Shown here one piece after another: positions 17,656-26,117 of a DNA stretch of 64,000 bases. Both the position numbers and the translations under genes were made by a program. The stretch is from an uncultured Senegalimassilia sp. (GTDB lineage: Bacteria > Actinomycetota > Coriobacteriia > Coriobacteriales > Eggerthellaceae): assembly GCF_902464545.1 (NCBI RefSeq), contig NZ_CABQJR010000001.1:117118-181117 (forward strand), given 5' to 3'. The notes beneath the pieces are model-generated. The model made no database searches. It was not told the DNA's origin and was given only the letters and a program-made list of their open reading frames with translations. Position 1 is the first letter of the stretch, and the number at the start of each line of letters is the position of its first letter.

Positions 17656-17794
17656 ACGATGCTCCAAATGGTTCGAAATCAGTGCTTGCATCATGATAGC
17701 GTGCTTCGCCCTGCGGAAACGCCCACGTCATCCGCCATCCGCAATAACCCCGTATGACGGTAAGCGGGGATTTCGAGAAAAAAGTTGCCATAGA

Positions 17795-17823
17795 TTGACA
17801 ATATGTCAGCTGCGTCATACTCT
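17795..17823 (+). promoter_or_regulatory. Promoter with overlapping palindrome for the metal-ATPase operon
   Basis: A consensus -35 TTGACA (17795-17800), a 17-bp spacer and TACTCT (17818-17823). A perfect 13-bp palindrome, TGACA-ATA-TGTCA (17796-17808), covers the -35 element, which is where a repressor would act. A metal-sensing regulator is an inference from the downstream genes. Confidence 0.6.
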
Positions 17824-17901
17824 TTCGAACGGAGTAAAAGTTATTGGGGTCGAACATCGCTGAATGCATAGCGATGGTCAGCACAAGAAAGGACGCAGAA
17901 G

Positions 17902-18153
17902 ATGAAACTCAAAAAGCGCGATGGTTGGATGATCGCCGGCGGTTTCGCCCTGGGCACGCTGGGCTTGAAGGCGCTGAGCAGCTCCACGGCGAAGAAGTGC
18001 TACGTGCAGGGCGTTGCCAAGGGCCTGCAGGCCAAGGCCGCCTATCAGGACGTGGTCGAGCAGGCCAAGGCCCAGGTGGACGACATCGTTGCCGAGGCCA
18101 GCTACATCAACGAGTCCGCAAAGGCCGAGCCGACCGCTGTCGACGGCGAATAG
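17902..18153 (+). CDS. DUF6110-like small membrane-associated protein
   Basis: 83-residue protein with a basic N-terminus, one hydrophobic segment (about residues 9-27, MIAGGFALGTLGLKAL) and an acidic, Ala-rich amphipathic tail. Composition and position match DUF6110/YtxH-like small proteins found beside heavy-metal P-type ATPases; the function is unknown. One Cys follows the hydrophobic segment. AAGAAAGGA precedes ATG 17902 and the gene ends 15 bases before the ATPase, so they form one operon. Confidence 0.7.
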   Translation: MKLKKRDGWMIAGGFALGTLGLKALSSSTAKKCYVQGVAKGLQAKAAYQDVVEQAKAQVDDIVAEASYINESAKAEPTAVDGE

Positions 18154-18168
18154 CGCGAAGACGTTGCC

Positions 18169-20250
18169 ATGAAATATCGGATCGCAAATGAGCTTCCGGG
18201 CCGTTTGCGCGTGAAGCTGGCGGGCCCTGTCCCGCCAGCGGACTTGGATGCGCTGTATCGCGTCCTGGGCGCAAGCCCCGATATTGCGAAATCAACCGTC
18301 TATCCGCGCATCGGCAGCGTGGCCCTGGTCTACAATGCCGCCCCTGGCGCCCGTGCGCGCGTGCTCGACCATCTGGCCGGCATCGACGCGACGGCTATTG
18401 CCAAGGCGAAGCAGGGCTGCGGCCTCGAGCTTGCCCCGCGCTCGCATTCCCTGCTCATGGACCTGGCATCGCTGGTAGGCTTCCATTTCATGCGCCGTTG
18501 GTTCCTGCCCGCGCCCTTGGCGGCAGCCTGGACGGTGCTCAGCTACCGCAAGTTCCTGTTCGCCGGCCTGAAGTCGCTGGCGGCGGGCCGGCTGGACGTC
18601 CCCGTGCTCGACGCGGCGGCCATCGGCATATCGTTCGCGAAGCGCGACCCGCGCACGGCGGGGCTCACCATGCTTCTGCTCAACGTGGGCGAGACGCTTG
18701 AGGAGTATACGCGCAGCCGCTCGGAGGGAGCGCTCATCAACGCGCTGCTTGATCTGCCCGAGACCGCTCAGCTGGTGGAAGGCGACACCGAGGTGCAGGT
18801 TCCCTCCAGTACCCTGCGACAAGGCCAGCTCATCGCCGTGCGCACCGGCATGCCCGTGTGCGTGGACGGCACGGTGGTGCGCGGGTGCGCCATGGTCAAC
18901 CAGGCGGCGCTTACCGGCGAGCCGCTGGCCGTGGAACGCACCGTCGGCGACGACGTGTTCGCCGGCACGGCGGTGGAGGACGGCGAGATCATCGTCGAGG
19001 TGAAGGCCAACGAGGGCCAGACGAAGCTGCGCACCATCGTGAACCTGGTCGAGCAGACCGAGTCCTACAAGTCGCAGACGCAGTCGCGCATGGAACGCCT
19101 TGCCGATCGCATCGTGCCGTGGAACTTCCTGCTCGCCGGCATCGTGGCGCTCACCACGCGCAGCCTGGTGAAGACTTCGGCTGCCCTTATGGTCGACTAC
19201 TCCTGCGCGCTCAAGCTCACCGGTTCCATAGCCGTGCTGTCGGCCATGAGCCAGTCCGCCCAAGCGGGATTCACCGTGAAAGGTTCGCAGCACTTCGAGT
19301 CCATGGCGCATGCCGACGTCATCGTGTTCGACAAGACGGGCACGCTCACCGAGGCAGCCCCGCAGGTGGCGCGCGTGCTTTCCCTTGACGGCTGGGATGA
19401 TGACGAGGTGCTTCGCTTCGCCGCGTGCTTGGAGGAGCACTTCCCGCACCCGGTGGCCCGCGCGGTGGTGCGCGCTGCCGCCGACAAGGGCCTCGAGCAC
19501 CGCGAGCGCCACGCCGAGGTTGAGTACATCGTGGCGCACGGCATAGCCAGCTCGCTTGACGGCAAGCGCGTGGTCATCGGCTCGGAACATTTCGTCGTGG
19601 AGGACGAGCGGGTCGAGATCTCCGAAGCGCAGAAGGAGCTCATCGCGCGGGAAACCGAGGGCCTCTCGCCGCTCTACCTTGCCGTGGATGGCAAGCTCAT
19701 GGGCGTCATCGGCGTGCAGGATCCGCTCAAGGCCGGCGTTCCCGAGGCCATCGCCGAGCTTCGCCGCCTGGGGCTTTCGCGCGCCATCATGCTCACGGGC
19801 GACAACGAGCGCACCGCCGCGCGCATCGCCGCGCGTGCCGGCGTCTCCGAGTTCCACGCGAACCTGCTTCCCGAGGACAAATATGCTTTCGTCGAGGGTC
19901 TCAAGGCGCAAGGCGCGCAAGTGGTCATGGTCGGCGACGGCGTCAACGATGCTCCGGCGTTGGCGCTCGCCGATGTGGGCATCGCCATGGGGCAGGGGAC
20001 CGCGGTGGCCAAGGAGGTGGCCGACATCACGCTCACGGGCGGCCAGCTCGGCTCCATCGTGGCGCTGCGCCGCATGAGCGAGGGCCTCATGGGCCGCTTG
20101 AACGGCAGCTTCAAGGAGGTCATGGCCATCAACTCGACGTTGCTGGCGGCCGGCATCGGCGGCATCATCTCCCCGCAGATGTCCTCGCTTCTGCACAACG
20201 CCTCCACCGTCGCGCTGTCCATGCGCAACGGGAAGCGCTACGACGCATAG
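18169..20250 (+). CDS. Heavy-metal translocating P1B-type ATPase
   Basis: 693-residue P-type ATPase. The N-terminus resembles a degenerate HMA fold without a CxxC metal site. The actuator loop has LTGEP (about 248-252), the phosphorylated aspartate is in DKTGT (388-392), the P1B HP motif is in EHFPHPVARAV, the ATP site has MLTGDNERTA, and the hinge is GDGVNDAPAL. The transmembrane metal motif is YSCALKL (344-350) rather than CPC or SPC, so the substrate cannot be named with confidence. Co-transcribed with the DUF6110 gene. Confidence 0.9.
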   Translation: MKYRIANELPGRLRVKLAGPVPPADLDALYRVLGASPDIAKSTVYPRIGSVALVYNAAPGARARVLDHLAGIDATAIAKAKQGCGLELAPRSHSLLMDLASLVGFHFMRRWFLPAPLAAAWTVLSYRKFLFAGLKSLAAGRLDVPVLDAAAIGISFAKRDPRTAGLTMLLLNVGETLEEYTRSRSEGALINALLDLPETAQLVEGDTEVQVPSSTLRQGQLIAVRTGMPVCVDGTVVRGCAMVNQAALTGEPLAVERTVGDDVFAGTAVEDGEIIVEVKANEGQTKLRTIVNLVEQTESYKSQTQSRMERLADRIVPWNFLLAGIVALTTRSLVKTSAALMVDYSCALKLTGSIAVLSAMSQSAQAGFTVKGSQHFESMAHADVIVFDKTGTLTEAAPQVARVLSLDGWDDDEVLRFAACLEEHFPHPVARAVVRAAADKGLEHRERHAEVEYIVAHGIASSLDGKRVVIGSEHFVVEDERVEISEAQKELIARETEGLSPLYLAVDGKLMGVIGVQDPLKAGVPEAIAELRRLGLSRAIMLTGDNERTAARIAARAGVSEFHANLLPEDKYAFVEGLKAQGAQVVMVGDGVNDAPALALADVGIAMGQGTAVAKEVADITLTGGQLGSIVALRRMSEGLMGRLNGSFKEVMAINSTLLAAGIGGIISPQMSSLLHNASTVALSMRNGKRYDA

Positions 20251-20490
20251 GCCCGTCGAGAGCCCGCGGGCATCGGCCGATTGGCGGTCATGCATCTAGT
20301 GCCGGAGCCCGATGGCGCTCGACGGCCGATGGGCGGTCGCGCGCCCAGGGCCCGCGGCCTTACCTCCAGAAAGGAATTCTCGAACTCAGCCGGACGTGTA
20401 CGGCTGAGTTCGAGAGCAAATGCGAAGTGTTCGGATGAGGTTGCGAATCAAGCTTAGGTAGCGGGTTCGTGAAGACCGCACCAAATCTTC
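20251..20490. repeat. Intergenic region with perfect 15-bp cruciform
   Basis: The gap after the ATPase has no gene. TCTCGAACTCAGCCG (20378-20392) and its exact inverse (20401-20415) flank an 8-base loop. An imperfect direct repeat of the CGGCCGATTGGCGGTC type occurs twice nearby (about 20275 and 20322). The hairpin may terminate the ATPase transcript or belong to a dispersed repeat family. Confidence 0.6.
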
Positions 20491-20529
20491 AACGCCCCCG
20501 TTGCAAACGCCCGGGGGCGTTGTTATAAT
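20491..20529 (+). promoter_or_regulatory. Terminator hairpin overlapping the rpsB promoter
   Basis: A 10-bp stem (20491-20500 with 20512-20521) forms a terminator-like hairpin. Its loop begins with the -35 TTGCAA (20501-20506), its 3' arm is the 17-bp spacer, and the consensus -10 TATAAT follows at 20524-20529. The rpsB leader is about 105 bases and includes a CACAC/GTGTG hairpin. Confidence 0.7.
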
Positions 20530-20641
20530 TCGAGGGCTGTTTTATCACACATGCGTGTGCGACCCTTCCCGCTAGTGGCCGAAATTGGTTGCGGATGAAA
20601 GGGGATGACCGCACGCAGAGGACTAACGAATGGAGAGTGTC

Positions 20642-21406
20642 ATGGCTAAGATCAGCATTCAGACCCTGCTCGACGCAGGCGCGCACTTCGGTCACCAGAA
20701 GCGTCGCTGGAACCCCAAGATGAAGCCGTTCATCTTCGGCGCCCGCGGTGACATCTACATCCTGGACCTGAAGCAGTCCCTCATGGGCATGGACCAGGCT
20801 TACACCTTCGTCTCCAACATCGCCAAGAACGGCGGCTCCGTCCTGTTCGTCGGCACGAAGAAGCAGGCCCAGGAGGCCGTCGCCGACGCCGCCAACCGTT
20901 GCGGCATGCCCTACGTCAACGCCCGTTGGCTCGGCGGCATGCTCACCAACTTCGTGACCATCCGCTCCCGCGTCACCCGCATGGAGGAGCTGGAGGCCAT
21001 GGAGGCCGACGGCCGTATGGCGCTGCTGCCGAAGAAGGAGCAGATCCTGCTGCGCAAGGAGCTGTCCAAGCTGCAGCTCAACCTCAACGGCATCCGCAAC
21101 ATGAAGCGCGTCCCCGACGCCATCTTCGTGATCGACACCAACCGCGAGGAGATCGCCATCCGCGAGGCTCATCGTCTGAACATCCCCGTGGTGGGCACGC
21201 TGGACACCAACTGCGATCCCGATGACGTCGAGTACGGCATCCCGGCCAACGACGACGCCATCCGCTCCGTCAAGCTGCTGGCCGATTTCATCGCCGACGC
21301 CGTCGTCGCCGGCACCGGCGCCCCCGTTTCCGCTGAGGAAATGGCCGCTCCGGCCGAGGCCGAGGCTGCTCCGGCTGCCGAGGCTGCCGCTCCTGCTGCC
21401 GAATAA
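20642..21406 (+). CDS. rpsB: 30S ribosomal protein S2
   Basis: 254-residue S2, with DAGAHFGHQKRRWNPKMK at the start and the internal conserved block YVNARWLGGMLTNF. A C-terminal Ala/Glu/Pro-rich tail of about 20 residues follows the core. ATG 20642 fits the family start (MAKISIQTLLDAG) and has GGAGAG just upstream. An in-frame ATG at 20630 with AGAGGA is possible and would add four residues. Operon with tsf. Confidence 0.96.
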   Translation: MAKISIQTLLDAGAHFGHQKRRWNPKMKPFIFGARGDIYILDLKQSLMGMDQAYTFVSNIAKNGGSVLFVGTKKQAQEAVADAANRCGMPYVNARWLGGMLTNFVTIRSRVTRMEELEAMEADGRMALLPKKEQILLRKELSKLQLNLNGIRNMKRVPDAIFVIDTNREEIAIREAHRLNIPVVGTLDTNCDPDDVEYGIPANDDAIRSVKLLADFIADAVVAGTGAPVSAEEMAAPAEAEAAPAAEAAAPAAE

Positions 21407-21433
21407 GCACGGGGCCTAACCCACTGGTGTTGC

Positions 21434-21467
21434 ACGCCGTCGGTCCCCGTAGGGCGGCCGACGGCGT
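21434..21467 (+). terminator. Hairpin between rpsB and tsf
   Basis: ACGCCGTCGG (21434-21443) pairs perfectly with 21458-21467. It lacks a T-run, so it may be an attenuator or mRNA-processing hairpin that adjusts S2 to EF-Ts ratios. Confidence 0.45.
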
Positions 21468-21527
21468 TCGAGGTTATTAACGGCGACGCTCCCAGCGCCG
21501 CCGCAACAAGGATAGAAAGGATCCAAC

Positions 21528-22394
21528 GTGGCTGCTATCACCGCTTCCATGGTCAAGGAACTGCGCGAGATGACCGACGCCGGCATGATGGAGTGCAAGA
21601 AGGCGCTCGTCGAGGCCGATGGCGATATGGAGAAGGCCGTCGACGTGCTGCGCACCCGCGGTCTGGCCGCTGCCGCCAAGAAGGCCGGCCGCGCCACCAA
21701 CGAGGGCACCGTCATGACCGTCCTGGCCGATGATGCCAAGTCCGCCGCCGTCGTCGAGCTGAACTGCGAGACCGACTTCGTGGGCATGAACGAGAAGTTC
21801 AAGGCCTACGCCGAGAAGCTGGGCCGCGCTGCTCTGGCCGCCAACGCCGCCGACGTCGAGGCTCTGCGCGCCTCCACCTTCGAGGGCGAGCCCGTCGAGG
21901 ACATCCTCACCGACGCCATCCACGTGCTGGGCGAGAACATCCAGCTCCCCCGCGCCACCACCGTCAACGCCGGTGGCATCGCCTCCTACATCCATGGTGG
22001 CGGCAAGATCGGCGTTCTGGTGACCTTCGACGTCGAGGGCATCGACCCCGCTTCCGAGGGCTTCCAGGCTTACGGCCGCGACGTTGCCATGCAGGTTGCC
22101 GCCGCTTCCCCGGTGTCCGCCAACCGCGAGTCCGTGCCGGCCGAGGTTGTCGAGCATGAGATGGGCATTTACAAGGCTCAGGCTGCCGAGTCCGGCAAGC
22201 CCGAGGCCATCCAGGAGAAGATGGCTACCGGCCGTATGGAGAAGTTCTACAAGGAGAACTGCCTGACCGAGCAGGCCTTCGTCAAGAACCCTGACCAGTC
22301 CATCAAGCAGTACACCGACGAGTGCGCCAAGAACCTGGGCGGCACCATCAAGGTGACCGGTTTCGTGCGCTGGGCTCTGGGCGAGACCGCGTAA
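21528..22394 (+). CDS. tsf: Elongation factor Ts
   Basis: 288-residue guanine-nucleotide exchange factor for EF-Tu. The N-terminal UBA-like module reads VKELREMTDAGMMECKKAL, followed by LRTRGLAAAAKKAGR, and the Tu-contacting TDFV is in NCETDFVGMNEKF. The start is GTG with AGAAAGGA 6 bases upstream. Downstream of rpsB in the usual order. Confidence 0.96.
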   Translation: MAAITASMVKELREMTDAGMMECKKALVEADGDMEKAVDVLRTRGLAAAAKKAGRATNEGTVMTVLADDAKSAAVVELNCETDFVGMNEKFKAYAEKLGRAALAANAADVEALRASTFEGEPVEDILTDAIHVLGENIQLPRATTVNAGGIASYIHGGGKIGVLVTFDVEGIDPASEGFQAYGRDVAMQVAAASPVSANRESVPAEVVEHEMGIYKAQAAESGKPEAIQEKMATGRMEKFYKENCLTEQAFVKNPDQSIKQYTDECAKNLGGTIKVTGFVRWALGETA

Positions 22395-22594
22395 CCAACG
22401 CTTTTCGCCACATAGCCAGCGAATCGCAAACGCTGCGGGCCGTTCCTTCGCCCTGCATCCGCCGTCATGCTGCGACATCGGCCGTCGATGCCGCAGCGGA
22501 AGCGGACGCAAGGCACGGGGCGGCCCGTTTTCCATTGTCGGGCCATCATCGCTTCTACGCGCTCGCGAATGCATAGTACGTTTGCTTTCATCGT

Positions 22595-22629
22595 GAAGGC
22601 CCGCCTTGCGCGGGCCTTCGCTTTATAAT
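22595..22629 (+). promoter_or_regulatory. tsf terminator abutting the murA -10 element
   Basis: A 10-bp stem (22595-22604 with 22610-22619) is followed after four bases by a perfect -10 TATAAT (22624-22629). No good -35 is visible because the hairpin occupies that position. The murA leader would be about 30 bases. Confidence 0.6.
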
Positions 22630-22665
22630 GGGCTTTCGCAATCTAGTTCATACAGGGGGGTTTGC

Positions 22666-23949
22666 ATGTCTGAGAAAGAGATCATCGTCGTCGAGGGCAA
22701 CAACGTCCTTTCCGGCGAGGTGAGGGTTTCCGGCGCGAAGAACTCGGCTTTGAAGCTCATCGCCGCCTCGCTTTTGGGCCAGGGCGCCTCAACGCTGCAC
22801 AACGTGCCCCTTATCAGCGATATCGTCGTCATGTCGGAGGTGCTCGAGTGCCTCGGCGCCACCGTCGAGCGCGACGGCCACACCATGGTCATCGACACCG
22901 CCCAGGTCACGTCCCATGAAACACCCTACGAGCTGGTGTCGAAGATGCGCGCGTCCATCAGCGTGCTCGGCCCGCTGGTGGCGCGTTTCGGCCAGGCGCG
23001 CGTGGCCATGCCCGGCGGCTGCCAGATCGGCGCTCGCAAGATCGATATGCACCTGGTGGGCCTTGAGGCCCTGGGCGTGGAGTTCACCGTGGACCATGGG
23101 TACCTGAACGTCCACACGCCCAACGGCCTGCACGGCGCCGATGTCACGCTGGAGTTCCCCAGCGTGGGCGCTACGGAGAACTGCCTTATGGCCGCCGTCA
23201 CCGCTCACGGCACCACCTGCATCGAGAACGCCGCGCGCGAGCCCGAGATCGTGGATTTGGCGAACATGCTCAACGCCATGGGCGGTAAGGTCAGCGGTGC
23301 TGGCTCATCCATTATCCAGGTGGAAGGCGTGCCGCTGGAAAGCCTGCACCCCTGCGAGCACACCACGGTGGGCGACCGCATCGAGGCCGGCACCTTCTTG
23401 GCGGGCGGCGCGCTCACGGGCGGCCCGGTCACGGTGCGCGGCATCGACCCGTCGTACCTGCACATGGCCATCATGAAGCTGCGCGCCATGGGCTGCTGCG
23501 TCGAGGCAGGGGAGGATTGGATCACCTGCAGCCGCAACCAGCCGCTGCAGCCCACCGATATCCAGACGCTTCCGCATCCGGGCTTCCCCACCGACCTGCA
23601 GGCCCAGTTCATGCTGCTGTGCAGCTTGGCCCACGGCACTTCCATGGTCACCGAGAACGTCTTCGAGAACCGCTTCATGTTCGCCAGCGAGCTGGCGCGC
23701 ATGGGTGCCGACATCACCATCGAGGACCATCATGCGCTCGTGCGCGGCGTGAACGACCTGCAGGGCACCGACGTGTCCTCCACCGACCTGCGCGCCGGCG
23801 CGGCATTGGTGCTGGCGGGCATCGTGGCAGAAGGCGAAACCCGCGTGCACAACATCAAGCACATCGACCGCGGTTACGAGGACTACTGCGGCAAGCTCTC
23901 CCAGCTCGGCGCCAACGTGTCGCGCCGCCAGGTTGGCGCGGCCGAATAG
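22666..23949 (+). CDS. murA: UDP-N-acetylglucosamine 1-carboxyvinyltransferase
   Basis: First committed enzyme of peptidoglycan synthesis, transferring enolpyruvate from PEP to UDP-GlcNAc (427 residues). VSGAKNSALKLIAA is the N-terminal signature, and the catalytic, fosfomycin-targeted Cys is in MPGGCQIGARKIDMHL. ATG 22666 follows AGGGGGG and begins the family sequence. An earlier start (22606) lies upstream of the promoter -10. Confidence 0.95.
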   Translation: MSEKEIIVVEGNNVLSGEVRVSGAKNSALKLIAASLLGQGASTLHNVPLISDIVVMSEVLECLGATVERDGHTMVIDTAQVTSHETPYELVSKMRASISVLGPLVARFGQARVAMPGGCQIGARKIDMHLVGLEALGVEFTVDHGYLNVHTPNGLHGADVTLEFPSVGATENCLMAAVTAHGTTCIENAAREPEIVDLANMLNAMGGKVSGAGSSIIQVEGVPLESLHPCEHTTVGDRIEAGTFLAGGALTGGPVTVRGIDPSYLHMAIMKLRAMGCCVEAGEDWITCSRNQPLQPTDIQTLPHPGFPTDLQAQFMLLCSLAHGTSMVTENVFENRFMFASELARMGADITIEDHHALVRGVNDLQGTDVSSTDLRAGAALVLAGIVAEGETRVHNIKHIDRGYEDYCGKLSQLGANVSRRQVGAAE

Positions 23950-23964
23950 CCGGACGGGAGCGTC

Positions 23965-25443
23965 ATGGTCAGGAAACGCAAGGACATCACGCAGATCAAC
24001 TCCAAGCTCACCTCGCGTCGCATGCGCAGCGCAACCTTGGGAACGCACGTCCCCAAGGTGCGCCCGGCGCATATGAACGCCGACCAGGTGGGCTTCTCCA
24101 GCCCGCGCAGGCAGAAGCGCGCGCAGCGCGGCTACGTGAGCAACGTCATGCCCGGCGCTCAGGGCCCGCGAAGCCGTGCCGGTTATGCAAGGGGCCTCGA
24201 ATTCTCGCCGGGGGTCAAGCGCCGCACGCTCGCGAAACGTGTGGGCATCGCCGTTGCGGTGGTGGCCGTGTTGGCGGCGGTGGCCTACGGCGTGGGCTCG
24301 TTCACCCTCATGGGAAACCTTAACGGCAAGCTGGCGCTCAAGGATTCCGATGCTGCCAAGGCGCTTACCGCGGTGAAGTCCGGCGATCCGTTCTACACGC
24401 TCGTCGTGGCCGAGCTCGATACGCCCGGCATGCCGAATTCCGCCGAGGGCCCCGATGCGCTTGCCCTGGTGCGAACCGATCCCTCGGGCAAGAACGCCTG
24501 TATCATCAGCATTCCCGCCGATGTGCAGGTGTCGCTGAAGGACGGTAAGTATTACCCCATCAGGCAGGCGAGCGTGCGCGAGAGCGATGCCAGCCTGGTC
24601 AGCGCCGTTGCCAACTTCGCCGATGTGAACATCTCGCATGTGGTGAAGATCGACGCAGCCGGCCTGGTGCAGCTGGTGGACACGCTGGGCGGCGTGGATG
24701 TGGACCTATCCGAAGAGGTCGACGATCCCAACGCCGGCAGCGTGTACCTGCCCGCAGGCAGCCAAACCCTCACCGGTGAGGGCGCCCTTACGCTGGCGCG
24801 CGCCACCAACTTCGAGTCGCCGCGGCAGACCCAGGCCGAAAACCAGCGCAAGCTGCTTGAGGCCGTGTCGCTGCGCATGGTGTCGGGAGGCAAGTCCAGC
24901 CTGGTCGGCTTGCTCGACCAGCTGCAGGGGGCCTTCGGCACCGACATGGGCTCAAGCGACGCGCTGTCCTTGGCCGAGGGCCTCAAAGGCATGAGCGCAG
25001 ACTCCGTCACGGGCGCCCTGGTTCCCGGCTACGTCACGCAAAGCGATGGCCAGGATGTGTATGCGGTGTCGAACTCCTCGTGGTCCGAGATGATGGACCG
25101 CGTCGATTCAGGGCAGGAGCCCGCCGAGCAGACGCAGGCTGCCACCACCGATCCCGGAAGCTTCACCATCACGCTTAAAAACGGCGGCGGCATCACGGGA
25201 GCGGCGGCTTCCATGGAGTCGACGCTCACCTCGAAGGGCTTCAAGGTTTCGGAGACGGGCAACACCGATACCTCCGTGTACAGCGAAACGCTGGTCATCT
25301 ACAACACCAGCGACGCGCAGCCGGCCGCGCAGACCGTGCTCGATGCCATGGGGGTGGGTCGCTTGGTGCAGAACACCGGCGCCTATTCGTTCGGCACCGA
25401 TGTGCTGGTTATCCTCGGCAAGGACTGGAAACCATCATCGTAA
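23965..25443 (+). CDS. LCP-like (LytR-CpsA-Psr) cell-envelope protein with LytR C-terminal domain
   Basis: 492 residues: a basic cytoplasmic N-terminus of about 90 residues, one transmembrane helix (about 93-113), an LCP-like extracellular domain (about 130-330) and a C-terminal LytR_C-like domain (about 395-490). LCP proteins attach glycopolymers to peptidoglycan. The fold is recognisable (ACIISIPADV, HVVKIDAAGLVQLVDTLGGVDVDL, LARATNFESPRQTQAENQRKLL), but catalytic positions look altered. SIPADV replaces the usual SIPRDT, and ALALVRTDP lies where RSDTIM-type residues are expected. It lies 15 bases after murA, probably co-transcribed. Confidence 0.75.
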   Translation: MVRKRKDITQINSKLTSRRMRSATLGTHVPKVRPAHMNADQVGFSSPRRQKRAQRGYVSNVMPGAQGPRSRAGYARGLEFSPGVKRRTLAKRVGIAVAVVAVLAAVAYGVGSFTLMGNLNGKLALKDSDAAKALTAVKSGDPFYTLVVAELDTPGMPNSAEGPDALALVRTDPSGKNACIISIPADVQVSLKDGKYYPIRQASVRESDASLVSAVANFADVNISHVVKIDAAGLVQLVDTLGGVDVDLSEEVDDPNAGSVYLPAGSQTLTGEGALTLARATNFESPRQTQAENQRKLLEAVSLRMVSGGKSSLVGLLDQLQGAFGTDMGSSDALSLAEGLKGMSADSVTGALVPGYVTQSDGQDVYAVSNSSWSEMMDRVDSGQEPAEQTQAATTDPGSFTITLKNGGGITGAAASMESTLTSKGFKVSETGNTDTSVYSETLVIYNTSDAQPAAQTVLDAMGVGRLVQNTGAYSFGTDVLVILGKDWKPSS

Positions 25444-25454
25444 CCCCATCCAAA

Positions 25455-25488
25455 CGCCCGATGGCCCTATCGGGCGCTGTGGTAGAAT
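25455..25488 (+). promoter_or_regulatory. Terminator hairpin and extended -10 promoter before the NifU-like gene
   Basis: CGCCCGAT (25455-25462) pairs with ATCGGGCG (25469-25476). An extended -10, TG-G-TAGAAT, follows at 25480-25488. This is the same hairpin-then-minus-10 layout as at rpsB and murA. Confidence 0.5.
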
Positions 25489-25530
25489 CGCTCATGATGA
25501 ACAAAAGACCGAAAGGTAAAGGAGAACCCC

Positions 25531-25764
25531 ATGGTTGAAAAGACCGATGTTGCAGCAGTGCTCGAGCTCATCCGACCCAGCCTGCAGGCTGATGGCGGCG
25601 ACGTGAAGCTCGTCGACGTCGACGAGGACGGCGTGGTCACCGTCGAGCTGCAGGGCGCTTGCAAGGGCTGCCCCATGTCCCAGATGACGCTGGCCAACGG
25701 CGTCGAGCGCATCCTCAAGGAGCGCGTGCCCGGCGTCACCCGCGTGGTGCCGGCGGTCATGTAA
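25531..25764 (+). CDS. NifU-like iron-sulfur scaffold protein
   Basis: 77-residue NifU C-terminal-domain (Nfu-type) protein that carries or delivers Fe-S clusters. It has the full domain: LIRPSLQADGGDVKLVDV and the cluster-binding CKGCPMS CxxC. AAAGGAG sits 6 bases before ATG 25531. It fits an anaerobe with abundant Fe-S enzymes such as the PFOR in this window. Confidence 0.93.
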   Translation: MVEKTDVAAVLELIRPSLQADGGDVKLVDVDEDGVVTVELQGACKGCPMSQMTLANGVERILKERVPGVTRVVPAVM

Positions 25765-25809
25765 GCAGGTAAACATCAGGTAAGCAGGCGGAGAAGGGAA
25801 GCGGAAGGC

Positions 25810-26106
25810 ATGAAGTGTTGGGAGTTGCGCGGTTGCTACGAGGATGCCGAGATGAACGGTCGATGCCCGCATAACATTCCCGGCGAACCGTGCCCCGCAG
25901 ATTGCCACTTCGCCGCCTGCTTCCGTCCCACCCACGTGGTGTGCACCGATTTCGGCAAGCTGCTCAACCCCAGCCGCGATTTCGATGCGGCGGCAAAGGA
26001 GATTTGCCGCTTCTGCGAGTTCTTCTTGGAGCACGGGCCGAGCACGGCCGATCGCGCTGGCGAAGGCCCCACCCGTCAGGGTAACCCGAATAGGTTCTTG
26101 CTCTAG
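25810..26106 (+). CDS. Two-CW domain-containing small cysteine-rich protein
   Basis: 98 residues with nine cysteines, beginning MKCWELRGC, the CW signature of the two-CW family. Further cysteines occur in GRCPHN, GEPCPADCHFAAC, VVCTDF and ICRFCEFF. It probably binds metal or an Fe-S cluster; the function is unknown. It lies 45 bases after the NifU-like gene in the same direction, with GGAGAAGGG upstream. Confidence 0.7.
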   Translation: MKCWELRGCYEDAEMNGRCPHNIPGEPCPADCHFAACFRPTHVVCTDFGKLLNPSRDFDAAAKEICRFCEFFLEHGPSTADRAGEGPTRQGNPNRFLL

Positions 26107-26117
26107 GGGCTGTTTCG

